A stretch of DNA of 64,000 bases, from NCBI RefSeq assembly GCF_000429085.1, contig NZ_AUBE01000017.1, positions 62,001 to 126,000 on the forward strand, given 5' to 3'. This DNA is from Streptomyces flavidovirens DSM 40150. GTDB taxonomy: Bacteria > Actinomycetota > Actinomycetes > Streptomycetales > Streptomycetaceae. Position 1 is the first letter of the stretch. Every line of letters starts with the position of its first letter. The notes beneath the pieces are model-generated. The model was not told where the DNA came from. It saw nothing but the letters and a program-made list of their open reading frames with translations, and did no database searches. Shown here piece after piece: positions 54,358 through 63,858 of this stretch. Both the position numbers and the translations under genes were made by a program.

Positions 54358-55969
54358 CGAACTTGTCCTTCAGCTTCAGGAACTCGGCGTGCGTCTTGGC
54401 GAATTCGGTCTTGTTCAGGCCGTCGGTCGCCACGAAGTACAGCCAGCCGTCCTTCGTCGGATTCAGTGCGGCCGCGAGAGCTTCGTTGCCGGGGTTGCTG
54501 ATGGGTCCGGGGGTGAGGCCCCTCTGCGTGTACGTGTTGTACGGATCCATGTTGCTGTTGATCTCGGATTCGCTGATCTTGATTTCGCTCTGACCCTTCA
54601 GGTAATTGAAGGCCGAGTCGAACTGGAGCAGCTGATTCGTTTCCGTATTGGTGGGCTTGAGGCGGTTGTACACGACCTCGCCCATCTTGCGGAAATCGTC
54701 GTGCGTTTTGCCTTCTACCTGCACAAGGCTGGCGACCGTGACGAGATCCAGCGGAGATTCGAGACCGAGCCTCTCGGCCTCCGCTTCGACGTTCGCGGAA
54801 GCGTATTGCCCCTTGGCCCGCGCGACCATTTCCTTGAGTACGGATTTCGGCGTCGACTTTCCGCCGATGTCGTAACGCGACGGGTAAAGGAAGCCCTCCA
54901 GCGGGTCCTTGATGTCGGGGTCGTCGTTGGCCCATTCGGGGAGCCCGAGATCCTTGAACTCCTTCTTGGCCACGTCCTCAGTGGTACCGCGATCGACCTT
55001 GAGCTTCTTGTCGATCTCCTCGTAGATCACGACGTTCCGCTGGCCCTCCTTGACGATGAGGGCGTTCAGGTTCGACGGGTTGATCATGAGTTCGACGGCA
55101 GCCTTGCCGGACATCTCCTTCTTCATCGGGTAGACGCCGGGCTGAATTCCCTGACTCTTCGGGTTCGCCGTCGCCGCCGAGACGAAGGCGCCCGAGCTCT
55201 TGACCACACCCTTGCGGGCGAGAATGCTGCCGATCTGGCCAAGACCCGCGCCCTTGGGGACCTCGACCTCGACGGAACCGGTGCCGGTGCCCTCGAAGTC
55301 GGCCGGGGCTCCGAACTGGTCCTGGTAGAACTGGTATCCGAAGTAGCCGATGCCGCCCACGCCGCCCGCCAGGACCACCACGACGAAGAGGCAGGCCGTG
55401 CCGTTGCGGCTTTTCTTCTTTTTGGACTTGCCACCGCGGCGGTCACCGCCGCCCCGGCCGCGCCGGGACTCGCGTGGCTCGTCGCCGTCGTCGCGGTCGT
55501 CGCCACCGGTGAAGAACGGGTGCTCTTCGGGGGCTTCGGCCTCGGCTTCCCACTCGGGGGCCTGGTCCGGCTCGGGGGCCCGGCGCTGGTTCGGGGGCTG
55601 CGGCGGGGGGTAGGCGTCCGGCGCGGCGTAGTAGTCGCTCTCGCCGGCGCCGTAGGCGGGCTGCTGGCCGGCGTACGGGTCGGCCGCCGGATTCATGCCG
55701 TACGGCACCGGCTCCTGCTGCTGGGCCGTGTCCCAGCCGGCGCTGTGGCCGTACTGCTGCTGGTCCGGGTGGCCGGGCTGCTGCCCGTGCTGATGCGGGT
55801 GCTGGTGCTGCCGGCCGTCGTAGTACGGCTGCTGCTGTTGCGGCTCCTGCTGGTAGTGCTGTGGCTGACCACCGTACGGAGCCTGCTGCCCTGCCCATCC
55901 CTGGTCCCCGTACAACGGGTCCTCGGGATGCCACGGTTCGTGGCCTGCGCCCCGGCCATACTCAGTCAT
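54335..55969 (-). CDS. mltG: Endolytic transglycosylase MltG with long Q/P/H-rich cytoplasmic tail
   Basis: 544-residue membrane enzyme that cuts nascent peptidoglycan strands. The first 190 residues are a low-complexity tail rich in Gln, His, Pro and Tyr, then a KKKKSR patch, one transmembrane helix (about 195-217), a LysM-like and a YceG domain. The catalytic segment is VASLVQVEGKTHDDFRKMGEVVYNRL, keeping the second Glu of the E.coli EKE motif. NTYTQRGLTPGPISNPG is the strongest family signature. ATG 55969, encoded in the usual order alaS-ruvX-mltG-aroE. Confidence 0.95.
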   Translation of the reverse strand: MTEYGRGAGHEPWHPEDPLYGDQGWAGQQAPYGGQPQHYQQEPQQQQPYYDGRQHQHPHQHGQQPGHPDQQQYGHSAGWDTAQQQEPVPYGMNPAADPYAGQQPAYGAGESDYYAAPDAYPPPQPPNQRRAPEPDQAPEWEAEAEAPEEHPFFTGGDDRDDGDEPRESRRGRGGGDRRGGKSKKKKSRNGTACLFVVVVLAGGVGGIGYFGYQFYQDQFGAPADFEGTGTGSVEVEVPKGAGLGQIGSILARKGVVKSSGAFVSAATANPKSQGIQPGVYPMKKEMSGKAAVELMINPSNLNALIVKEGQRNVVIYEEIDKKLKVDRGTTEDVAKKEFKDLGLPEWANDDPDIKDPLEGFLYPSRYDIGGKSTPKSVLKEMVARAKGQYASANVEAEAERLGLESPLDLVTVASLVQVEGKTHDDFRKMGEVVYNRLKPTNTETNQLLQFDSAFNYLKGQSEIKISESEINSNMDPYNTYTQRGLTPGPISNPGNEALAAALNPTKDGWLYFVATDGLNKTEFAKTHAEFLKLKDKFDASQGSD

Positions 55970-56097
55970 CAAACCCCATAGTGTGCCGCGAGGCGGTGGC
56001 TGCTTCGCGCGTGGGGGCACGGCATCCGTTCCGCCTCTTCTTTGTGCGGCCGCTGTTCGAACACCGCCGCATCGCGCGGAACGTTACCGTATCGCGA

Positions 56098-56562
56098 TCA
56101 GACAACCACTTCGACGCCCTCTCCCGGGGGAAGGCCTGAGACCCGTTCGGCCTCCAGAGCGTTCTGAAGGATGACAATTGCCGCCGCCTGGTCGATGACA
56201 GATCTGCCCTTCTTGGACTTCACGCCCGAAGCGCGCAGTCCCTGACTGGCCGTCACTGTGGTCATCCTCTCGTCGACAAGTCGCACCGGAACCGGTGCGA
56301 TGCCGCGAGCGAGCTCCTGGGCGAATGCCCGGACCTTGACGGCCGCCGGCCCCTCGCCCCCGCTGAGGGAGCGAGGAAGGCCGACCACGACCTCGATCGG
56401 TTCGTACTCCTCGACGAGCTGCTTCAACCGCCGGTGGGCGGCCGGGACGTCACGCCCCGGCACGGTCTCCACCGGCGTGGCGAGCACCCCGTCGGGGTCG
56501 CACGAGGCGACCCCTATCCGGGCGTCCCCGACGTCGATCGCGAGGCGACGGCCGCGTCGCAT
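56098..56562 (-). CDS. ruvX: Putative pre-16S rRNA nuclease YqgF/RuvX
   Basis: 154-residue RNase H-like protein. N-terminal LAIDVGDARIGVASCDPDG, ending segments VRLVDERMTTVTAS and SVIDQAAAIVILQNALE carry the acidic active-site residues. In E. coli the family trims pre-16S rRNA. Its ATG shares one base with the alaS stop (TGATG), showing coupling. Confidence 0.95.
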   Translation of the reverse strand: MRRGRRLAIDVGDARIGVASCDPDGVLATPVETVPGRDVPAAHRRLKQLVEEYEPIEVVVGLPRSLSGGEGPAAVKVRAFAQELARGIAPVPVRLVDERMTTVTASQGLRASGVKSKKGRSVIDQAAAIVILQNALEAERVSGLPPGEGVEVVV

Positions 56563-59231
56563 CAGGCGCTCTCGCCGACCGCGCGTTCGACGGCGGCCAC
56601 GGCGTCGCCGATGGCCTCCGGGTTCTGGCCGCCGCCCTGGGCGACGTCCGGCTTGCCGCCACCGCCGCCGCCGAGGGTCTTGGCGGCCGTACGGACCAGG
56701 TCGCCGGCCTTGAGACCGCGCTCGCGGGCGGCCTCGTTGGTGGCGATGACGGTCAGTGGGCGGCCGTTGGCTGTGGTGAACAGCGCCACGACCGTCGGGC
56801 GGTCACTCGGGGTACGGCCCCGTACGTCCAGGACGAGCCGGCGCAGGTCGTCGGCCGATGTACCGTCCGGCACCTGACCGGTGACGACCGCTACGCCCCG
56901 CACGTCCTTGGCACCGGCGGCGAGACCCGCGGCGGCCTGGAGGACCTTCTCCGCGCGGAACTTCTCGATCTCCTTCTCGGCGTCCTTGAGCTTGGCGAGC
57001 ATCCCGGAGATCTTCTCCGGCAGCTCCTCCGGACGGCCCTTGACCAGCTCCTGGAGCTGGGCGACGACCGTGTGCTCACGAGCCAGGAAGTTGTATGCGT
57101 CGACGCCGACCAGGGCCTCGATGCGCCGCACGCCGGAGCCGATCGACGACTCGCCGAGCAGCTTCACCAGACCGAGCTGGGCGGTGTTGTGGACATGCGT
57201 ACCGCCGCACAGCTCCTTGGAGAAGTCGCCGATGGTCACGACGCGCACGCGCTCGCCGTACTTCTCTCCGAACTCCGCGATGGCGCCCTGCTTCTTGGCC
57301 TCGTCGATCGACATGACCTCGGCCTGGACGTCGAGTTCACGGGCGAGCACTTCGTTGATCTTGTGCTCGACGTCGGTGAGGACGGTGCCCGGTACGGCGT
57401 TCGGGGAGCCGAAGTCGAAGCGGAAGCGACCCGGCGCGTTCTCCGAACCGGCCTGGGCGGCGGTCGGGCCGAGCGCGTCGCGCAGCGCCTGGTGCGTGAG
57501 GTGCGTGGCGCTGTGGGCGCGGGCGATGGCGCGGCGGCGCTTGAGGTCGATGGCGGCGTAGGCGGAGGCGCCCACGGTCACCTCACCGACCTGGACGGAG
57601 CCCTTGTGGACGGAGACGCCCGGCACCGGCTGCTGTACGTCGCGCACCTGGATGATGGCGCCCGTGTCCAGCTTGATGCGGCCGGTGTCGGCCTGCTGGC
57701 CGCCGCCCTCGGCGTAGAACGGCGTGCGGTCCAGGATGACCTCGACCTCGTCGCCCTCGGTGGCGGCCGGCGAGGGCAGCCCGTCCACGAGCAGGCCGAC
57801 GATGGTCGACTCGCCCTCGGTGTGGGTGTAGCCGGTGAACTCCGTGGTGCCGGAGGTGTCGGCGACCTCGCGGTAGGCGGAGACGTCGGCGTGGCCGGTC
57901 TTCTTGGCCCTGGCGTCGGCCTTGGCCCGGTCCCGCTGCTCCTTCATCAGGCGGCGGAAACCGTCCTCGTCCACGGACAGGCCCTGCTCGGCGGCCATCT
58001 CCAGGGTGAGGTCGATCGGGAAGCCCCAGGTGTCGTGGAGCAGGAACGCCTTGTCGCCGGGCAGGACCTTGCCGCCGGCGGCCTTGGTCTCGCTCACGGC
58101 CGTGTCGAGGATGTTCGTGCCGCCCTTGAGGGCCTTCGTGAACGCGGCCTCCTCGGCGAGGGCGACGGTCTCGATGCGCTTGCGCTCGGTCAGGAGCTCC
58201 GGGTACTGCTGCCCCATCGACGTGATCACGGTGTCGACGAGCTCGGCGACGACGGGACCGGTGGCGCCCAGGAGACGCATGTTGCGGATGGCGCGGCGCA
58301 TGATGCGGCGCAGCACGTAGCCGCGACCCTCGTTGCCGGGGGTGACGCCGTCGCCGATGAGCATCACCGACGTACGCATGTGGTCGGTGACGACGCGCAG
58401 CGAGACGTCGGAGGCGTGGTCGGCGCCGTAGCGGACACCGGTCAGCTCGGTGGCCTTGTCGATGACCACCATCGAGGTGTCGATCTCGTAGATGTTCTGT
58501 ACGTCCTGGAGGATCATCGCCAGGCGTTCGAGACCGAGGCCTGTGTCGATGTTCTTCGACGGCAGGTCACCGAGGATCGGGAAGTCTTCCTTGCCGTCGC
58601 CGGCGCCCCGCTCGTACTGCATGAAGACCAGGTTCCAGATCTCCACGTACCGCTCGTCGTTGACGGCCGGGCCGCCCTCGACGCCGAAGGCCGGGCCACG
58701 GTCGTAGTTGATCTCGGAGCACGGGCCGCACGGTCCGGGCACGCCCATGGACCAGAAGTTGTCCTTCTTGCCCAGGCGCTGGATGCGCTCGGCCGGTACG
58801 CCGATCTTGTCGCGCCAGATCTGCTCGGCCTCGTCGTCGTCGAGGTAGACCGTGATCCACAGCCGCTCGGGGTCGAGGCCGTAGCCGCCGTCCGCCACGG
58901 AGCTGGTGAGCAGCTCCCAGGCGTACTCGATGGCGCCTTCCTTGAAGTAGTCGCCGAACGAGAAGTTGCCGCACATCTGGAAGAACGTGCCGTGGCGGGT
59001 GGTCTTGCCGACCTCTTCGATGTCCGGCGTACGCACGCACTTCTGCACGCTGGTGACGCGCGGGGCGGGCGGCTTGACCTCGCCGAGGAAGTACGGCTTG
59101 AAGGGCACCATGCCCGCGGGGACCAGCAGCAGGGTCGGGTCGTCCGCGATGAGCGACGCCGAAGGCACGACGTTGTGTCCGCGCTCCTCGAAGAAGCGCA
59201 GCCAGCGGCGGCGGATTTCAGCCGACTCCAT
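56562..59231 (-). CDS. alaS: Alanyl-tRNA synthetase
   Basis: 889-residue class II synthetase. Aminoacylation domain (about 1-450) starts MESAEIRRRWLRFFEERGH; the editing domain has the zinc ligands HSATHLTHQAL and CGGTHVHNT; the C-terminal DHHA1 domain ends with GGGGGGKPDVAQGGG. Length is normal. ATG 59231 overlaps the stop of the small upstream gene by one base. Confidence 0.98.
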   Translation of the reverse strand: MESAEIRRRWLRFFEERGHNVVPSASLIADDPTLLLVPAGMVPFKPYFLGEVKPPAPRVTSVQKCVRTPDIEEVGKTTRHGTFFQMCGNFSFGDYFKEGAIEYAWELLTSSVADGGYGLDPERLWITVYLDDDEAEQIWRDKIGVPAERIQRLGKKDNFWSMGVPGPCGPCSEINYDRGPAFGVEGGPAVNDERYVEIWNLVFMQYERGAGDGKEDFPILGDLPSKNIDTGLGLERLAMILQDVQNIYEIDTSMVVIDKATELTGVRYGADHASDVSLRVVTDHMRTSVMLIGDGVTPGNEGRGYVLRRIMRRAIRNMRLLGATGPVVAELVDTVITSMGQQYPELLTERKRIETVALAEEAAFTKALKGGTNILDTAVSETKAAGGKVLPGDKAFLLHDTWGFPIDLTLEMAAEQGLSVDEDGFRRLMKEQRDRAKADARAKKTGHADVSAYREVADTSGTTEFTGYTHTEGESTIVGLLVDGLPSPAATEGDEVEVILDRTPFYAEGGGQQADTGRIKLDTGAIIQVRDVQQPVPGVSVHKGSVQVGEVTVGASAYAAIDLKRRRAIARAHSATHLTHQALRDALGPTAAQAGSENAPGRFRFDFGSPNAVPGTVLTDVEHKINEVLARELDVQAEVMSIDEAKKQGAIAEFGEKYGERVRVVTIGDFSKELCGGTHVHNTAQLGLVKLLGESSIGSGVRRIEALVGVDAYNFLAREHTVVAQLQELVKGRPEELPEKISGMLAKLKDAEKEIEKFRAEKVLQAAAGLAAGAKDVRGVAVVTGQVPDGTSADDLRRLVLDVRGRTPSDRPTVVALFTTANGRPLTVIATNEAARERGLKAGDLVRTAAKTLGGGGGGKPDVAQGGGQNPEAIGDAVAAVERAVGESA

Positions 59232-59542
59232 CAGTGGTCCTCATTCCGGTTGTACGAATGCTTGTTGTGGTCGAGAGCAGCGACGCGGCGGTGCTCGATG
59301 ACTTTGGGGTCGTTGTGCGCTTCGAGGCCGAGGGCTTCGCCGAGTTCGGCTTCGCGCTGCGCCATTCCCGCCTTGACGTCGAGCGCGAAGTCCTTGAGCC
59401 GGTGGCCTGCTTCGATCGCCTTTTCGGCGGCCTGCGCGGCGAGGCTCTCGGGCGTCAGCTGCTTGAGCTTGCGGTTGACCTTGGTGGTGGCCCACACGCC
59501 GGCGGCGGCGCCTGCCGTGAACCAGAACGTACGGCGGAACAT
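59231..59542 (-). CDS. Small DUF6167-type protein
   Basis: 103 residues. A short hydrophobic N-terminus (TFWFTAGAAAGVWATTKV) leads into a helical region rich in Ala, Lys and Glu that ends in LDHNKHSYNRNEDH. It belongs to the actinobacterial family annotated DUF6167, to my recollection; function unknown. Tight coupling with alaS (TGATG) and the DUF948 gene suggests one operon. Confidence 0.8.
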   Translation of the reverse strand: MFRRTFWFTAGAAAGVWATTKVNRKLKQLTPESLAAQAAEKAIEAGHRLKDFALDVKAGMAQREAELGEALGLEAHNDPKVIEHRRVAALDHNKHSYNRNEDH

Positions 59543-59549
59543 TGCGGCT

Positions 59550-59981
59550 TCAGCCCTTCCGCTTCCTGCGCCGGGCGGACGGCACGGTCCGGCCGGCGAT
59601 CACAGTGCGACGCGACGGCTGCTCCGCCGGAGCGTCCTTGCCGCGGCCGATCGCCCGGCGTACGCCGTACCCGAAGGCGGCGACCTTGACGAGCGGGCCG
59701 CCGAAGGTCGATGCGACGGTCGTCGAGAGCGCGGACGCGTTGGAGGTGACTTCCTGGACGTCGGTCGCGATGGCGTCGACCCGGTCGAGCTGGGTCTGCG
59801 CCGACCGCACCGTCGCGGAGGCGTCCGCGAGCAGCGGGACGGCCTGCTCGGTCACGTCCGCGACGAGTCTGGTCGTCGCCCTGAGCGTCTGAGCCAGTCT
59901 CACCAGCACCACCGCGAGGAATGAGACCAGAATCGCCCAGAAGACGGCCACCAGGATGCCGGCCACCTCTCCACCGGACAC
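59550..59981 (-). CDS. DUF948-domain membrane protein
   Basis: 143 residues. One N-terminal transmembrane helix (about 7-28, GILVAVFWAILVSFLAVVLV) then a long coiled helix with LLADASATVRSAQTQLDRVDAIATDVQEV, typical of DUF948, and a very basic tail (SARRRKRKG). Function unknown. Starts with GTG 59981. Seven bases before the DUF6167 gene; likely the first gene of the alaS operon. Confidence 0.88.
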   Translation of the reverse strand: MSGGEVAGILVAVFWAILVSFLAVVLVRLAQTLRATTRLVADVTEQAVPLLADASATVRSAQTQLDRVDAIATDVQEVTSNASALSTTVASTFGGPLVKVAAFGYGVRRAIGRGKDAPAEQPSRRTVIAGRTVPSARRRKRKG

Positions 59982-60129
59982 TTTGCACCGCTCCCTGCCA
60001 TCGATAAAAGTCGTCTTGCGAGCCTATCGCGCCGGGGCTCCGGGTCCGTACCGCATTACGGGCTCGGGGAGCGGGAGCTGTCCGGCGTGATTGTACGGAG
60101 TGCGTACGGATCGGTACGCTCCGTGTCCT

Positions 60130-62328
60130 ATGCGACGCGCCTCCCCTTCCGGGTCCCACTCCCCTGTTCACGGCGACCTCCCGGCGGAGCTGAATTCCTT
60201 CGTCGGGCGCCGCGCCGAACTGGCGGAGCTGGGCCGTCTGCTGGAGGGCTCGCGGCTGGTGACCGTGACCGGTGTCGGCGGCGTCGGCAAGACCCGTTTC
60301 GCGCTGCGCACCGGGTGCGACCTGCGGGAGCGGTACCGCGACGGGGTCCGGCTCGCCGAGCTGTCCGCTCTCACGGACCCCGGCCTCATGGAGCACGCGG
60401 TCGTCGAGGCGCTGGGCCTGACGGATCACACCAACAAGCCGCCGCGCACGGTGCTGGTGGAGCATCTCGCGGGGCGCCGGCTGCTGCTCGTACTCGACGG
60501 TTTCGAGCATCTCGTCGACGCCGTCGCCGGGCTGGCCAGGGAGCTGCTGCGGCGCGCTCCCGGACTTACCGTGCTGGCCACTGGACGGCTTCCGCTGAGC
60601 GTCGACGGCGAACAGATCTACCCCCTGCCGCCGATGCCGGACCCGGACGCGGTCCAGCTCTTCGTCGACCGGGCCGCCGCCGGGCAGCCCGGCTTCCGGC
60701 TGACGAACGCCAACAGCGCCGCCGTGCACGAGCTGTGCCGTCGCCTGGACGGGATTCCGCTCGCCCTGGAGCTGGCGGCCGGGCGGCTGAGGGCCCTCTC
60801 CGTCGAGCACGTGCTCGACCGGCTCGACAACCGTTTCCGCCTGCTGACCGGCTCCACCCGCGGCGCCCTCCCCCGCCACCAGACCCTGCGTACCGCGATC
60901 GGCTGGAGCCACGAGCTGTGCACGCCTGAGCAGCGGTTGCTGTGGGCGCGGCTCTCGGTGTTCGCGGGGCCTTTCGATCTGGAAGCGGCCGAGTACGTCT
61001 GTGGTGGCCCCGAACTGCCGGACGAGGATGTGCCCGGCGTCCTGGACGTGATCACGGATCTGATCGCGCAGTCCGTCGTGGTCCGCGAGGACACCGCGGC
61101 GGGGGTCCGCTACCGGATGCTCGACACCGTCCGGGAGTACGGCGCCGAGTGGCTGGCGGCCATGGGCGACGCGGAGCGCGTGCACCGCAGGCACCGCGAC
61201 TGGTACCTGGGACTCGCGACCTGGTGCGAGCTGGACTGGTTCAGTCCCCGGCAGGCGGAGGTGGCGGCGCGCGTCGACAGCGAACTGCCCAATCTGCGCC
61301 GGGCGATGGAGTACTCGCTGGAGCAACCGCAGGACGTGCATCTCGGCCAGTACCTGGCGGGCACGCTGTGGTTCTACTGGGTGGGCTGCGGTCGCCTGTC
61401 GGAGGGGCGGCACTGGCTCGACCGCGTACTGGAGCCGGAGAGCCGGCACGAGGCGCACCGGCTGAAGGCACTGTGGGTGCTCGGCTATGTGGCCGTGCTG
61501 CAGGGCGACGCCATCGGGGCGCTCGCCGCCCTCCAGGAGTGCCGCGAGGGTGCCGAGCTCAGCGCGAACGCCCTCGCGACGGCGTACGCCGTGCACCGGT
61601 CGGGCTGCCTCGCGCTGGTCTCCGACGACATGCCGCGCGCCGAGGAGCTGCTGCGTGAGGCCCTCGCCCGCTATCAGGAGATCGGGGAGCTCAACAGCAA
61701 CGTGCTGATGGGGCAGATCGAGCTGGCGATGGCGGTGGCCTTCCGCGGTGATCTGGCGCAGGCCGTCGCGATCTGCGAGGAGGTCACCGAGGTCTGCGAG
61801 GACCACGGGGAGCGCTGGGCCCTCGCGTACGCGCTGTACGTCCGGGCCTATGCGGCGCATACGGACGGCCGGCTGGGCCGGGCCCGGGAACTGCTGCTGG
61901 AGTGCCTCGCGATCGACCACGCGTTCAACGATCTGCTCGGCGTGGTGCTGGCCCTGGAGCTGCTGGCGCTGGTCACCCTCGACGCCGGCGATCCGGCGGA
62001 GGCGGCCGTGCTCCAGGGCGCGGCCGGGCGGATCTGGCCGTCGGTGGGGCTGCCGCTGTTCGGGTCGGCGTACTACAACGCGCCGCACGCGCTGTGCGAG
62101 GAGCAGGCGCGCGAGCGGCTCGGCGACGGCCGGTACGAGACGTTCCGGTGCGAGGGCGCCGCGCTCGGCCTGGACGCGGCGGTGGCCAGGGCGCTCGAAG
62201 GGCCGCCCAGTCCGGCGCCTGCCCCGCCCCTGCCGCGCGCGGCCTCGGCGACGGCCAGGAGCAGCGCCCCGAACACGCGCGAGCCCGCCGCCCCCCGTTC
62301 CGTACGGAACGAGAAGACGACGGGCTGA
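60130..62328 (+). CDS. STAND-class NB-ARC/TPR ATPase (AfsR-like, no output domain)
   Basis: 732-residue signal-transduction ATPase. NB-ARC: Walker A GVGGVGKTRFALR (48-60), Walker B LLLVLDGFEHL, GLPLALELAAGRL-like IPLALELAAGRLRAL. A winged-helix region follows with YRMLDTVREYGAEWL, then TPR repeats (about 390-640). It resembles the middle and end of AfsR/LuxR regulators but has no HTH at either end, so output must go through a partner. The ATG at 60130 (MRRASPSG) is my choice; TTG at 60091 is possible. It faces rpsD. Confidence 0.88.
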   Translation: MRRASPSGSHSPVHGDLPAELNSFVGRRAELAELGRLLEGSRLVTVTGVGGVGKTRFALRTGCDLRERYRDGVRLAELSALTDPGLMEHAVVEALGLTDHTNKPPRTVLVEHLAGRRLLLVLDGFEHLVDAVAGLARELLRRAPGLTVLATGRLPLSVDGEQIYPLPPMPDPDAVQLFVDRAAAGQPGFRLTNANSAAVHELCRRLDGIPLALELAAGRLRALSVEHVLDRLDNRFRLLTGSTRGALPRHQTLRTAIGWSHELCTPEQRLLWARLSVFAGPFDLEAAEYVCGGPELPDEDVPGVLDVITDLIAQSVVVREDTAAGVRYRMLDTVREYGAEWLAAMGDAERVHRRHRDWYLGLATWCELDWFSPRQAEVAARVDSELPNLRRAMEYSLEQPQDVHLGQYLAGTLWFYWVGCGRLSEGRHWLDRVLEPESRHEAHRLKALWVLGYVAVLQGDAIGALAALQECREGAELSANALATAYAVHRSGCLALVSDDMPRAEELLREALARYQEIGELNSNVLMGQIELAMAVAFRGDLAQAVAICEEVTEVCEDHGERWALAYALYVRAYAAHTDGRLGRARELLLECLAIDHAFNDLLGVVLALELLALVTLDAGDPAEAAVLQGAAGRIWPSVGLPLFGSAYYNAPHALCEEQARERLGDGRYETFRCEGAALGLDAAVARALEGPPSPAPAPPLPRAASATARSSAPNTREPAAPRSVRNEKTTG

Positions 62329-62355
62329 GGCACTTGCCCGACTACGGCCGCTGGA

Positions 62356-62970
62356 TCAGCGGGCGTAGTACTCGACGACGAGCTGCTCGTCGCAGATGAC
62401 CGGGATTTCCTTGCGGTTCGGGTCGCGGTCCAGGCGGAAGGCCAGGGCCTTCAGGTTCACCTGGAGGTAGCGCGGCGTCTCACCGTCGGTGTCGTAGCCA
62501 CCCTCGCGGGCAACCTGGAAGGGGTGCTTCTCGCGGCTGCGCTCGCGGACCATCACGACGTCGTCGGGACGGACACGGAACGACGGCTTGTCGACCTTGC
62601 CACCGTTGACCTCGATGTGGCCGTGGACGACCATCTGACGGGCCTGGTAGATCGTGCGGGCGATGCCCGAACGAAGAATGAGGGCGTCGAGGCGGCGCTC
62701 GAGCTCGATGACCAGGGCCTCGCCGGTCTTGCCTTCGGCCTTCTTGGCGCGGTCGTAGGCGCGGGCCATCTGCTTCTCGCTGATGTCGTACTGGGCGCGC
62801 AGACGCTGCTTCTCGAGCAGACGGACCTTGTAGTCCGAGTTCTGCTTGCGTCCACGGCCGTGCTCGCCCGGCGGGTACGGGCGGGCCTCGAAGTACTTGA
62901 CAGCCTTGGGCGTCAGCGCGATGCCGAGCGCACGGGACTTCTTGACCTTGGGACGCGACTGGTTAGGCAC
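62356..62970 (-). CDS. rpsD: Ribosomal protein S4
   Basis: 204-residue small-subunit protein that binds 16S rRNA early in assembly. It has the S4 RNA-binding domain (about 92-160, RLDALILRSGIARTIYQARQMV and GHIEVNGGKVDKPS). The N-terminus MPNQSRPKVKKSRALGIAL has no CxxC zinc knot, so it is the zinc-free form, as commonly found in Streptomyces. ATG 62970. An iron box lies 24 bp upstream on the divergent side. Confidence 0.97.
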   Translation of the reverse strand: MPNQSRPKVKKSRALGIALTPKAVKYFEARPYPPGEHGRGRKQNSDYKVRLLEKQRLRAQYDISEKQMARAYDRAKKAEGKTGEALVIELERRLDALILRSGIARTIYQARQMVVHGHIEVNGGKVDKPSFRVRPDDVVMVRERSREKHPFQVAREGGYDTDGETPRYLQVNLKALAFRLDRDPNRKEIPVICDEQLVVEYYAR

Positions 62971-62993
62971 GTTCTCCAGACCTCCGTTGTAGG

Positions 62994-63012
62994 TTAGGTT
63001 AGGCTCACCTTA
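62994..63012. promoter_or_regulatory. Iron box (DmdR/IdeR operator)
   Basis: TTAGGTTAGGCTCACCTTA matches 18 of 19 bases of the Streptomyces iron box TTAGGTTAGGCTCACCTAA recognised by the Fe-dependent repressor DmdR. It lies 14 bp upstream of the DUF2470 gene start and 24 bp upstream of rpsD, so the plus-strand gene is the likely target. Confidence 0.88.
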
Positions 63013-63026
63013 CTCAAGGAGATCGC

Positions 63027-63845
63027 ATGTCTCGTCCGGGGAACACCAGTCACGTCACGGACAACACAAAGAAGGCCGACATCAAGAGTGTCGACGCGAC
63101 GGAGGTCCGATCAGATCGTGGTCAGCCGCGTCCCAGCGGACTTGAAATCGCGCGGATGCCGTCAGCAGCCGAGCGCACACGAACTCTCGTACAGAGTACC
63201 TCCTCCGCGGTGCTGCTTCTGCCGGGCCCTTTCCCGGTCCGTCCTGAGCAGCTGATGCCCGAGGAGCGGAGCGTGGGCCCCGACGGCGAGGTGCTGCTGG
63301 TGTTCCCCGCGGATTCACCGGCCGTACGGGCCGCCACGCACGCACAGGACGACGAGCTGCCCGTGGTGCTGGAGATCACGGATGTCGCGCCGGTCTCGGT
63401 GCCCAACCGTATCCGCAGCCGTGCCTGGATCTCCGGCTGGCTCACCTGCGTACGCGGGGTGGCGGAGCCCGGGCGCATGCTGCTGCGGCTGGAGGTCGGC
63501 GAGGCGCGGGTGGACGATCTGTGGGGCACGGGAATGGTCGAGCCCGAGGCCTTCGCGTCGGCGGCGGCGGATCCGCTGGTCGAGCACGAGGCCGAGCTGC
63601 TCCAGCATCTGCACGCGGCGCACGGCGACCAGATGCGGCAGCTGTGCGCGCTGGCCGGCGACCGGGCGGCGGGAACCCGTGCGGTGCCCGTGGCACTGGA
63701 CCGCTTCGGACTGCGGGTGCGCTTCAGCGGCGGCGCCGGCCGGCGGGTCTTCGACGCGCGGTTCGACTTCCGCGAACCGGTGCGCGACATCGCCGGGCTG
63801 CGCCGCGCCATGTATCAGCTGTTCGAGGCAGCCGCGTCGGGCTGA
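63027..63845 (+). CDS. DUF2470-domain protein (heme/iron-related)
   Basis: 272-residue soluble protein. The middle part (about 60-175) has a split-barrel flavin-reductase-like look, and the C-terminal domain (about 185-268) shows EAELLQHLHAAHGDQMRQLCALAG and RFDFREPVRDIAGLRRAMYQLFEAA, which matches DUF2470. DUF2470 occurs in HugZ-type heme-degrading proteins. With the iron box 14 bp upstream and a strong AAGGAGA ribosome site, a role in heme or iron use is likely, induced by iron shortage. Enzyme activity is not proven by the sequence. Confidence 0.85.
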   Translation: MSRPGNTSHVTDNTKKADIKSVDATEVRSDRGQPRPSGLEIARMPSAAERTRTLVQSTSSAVLLLPGPFPVRPEQLMPEERSVGPDGEVLLVFPADSPAVRAATHAQDDELPVVLEITDVAPVSVPNRIRSRAWISGWLTCVRGVAEPGRMLLRLEVGEARVDDLWGTGMVEPEAFASAAADPLVEHEAELLQHLHAAHGDQMRQLCALAGDRAAGTRAVPVALDRFGLRVRFSGGAGRRVFDARFDFREPVRDIAGLRRAMYQLFEAAASG

Positions 63846-63858
63846 AGGAACAGACGGG

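Noticed and set aside
57072..59924. 950-codon open frame antisense to alaS
   Set aside because: Same shadow effect; alaS is unambiguous and the antisense product has no recognisable domain.
59455..62088. 877-codon open frame antisense to the STAND ATPase gene
   Set aside because: Composition is Arg/Gly/Pro-rich without motif, while the plus-strand frame has clear Walker and TPR motifs.
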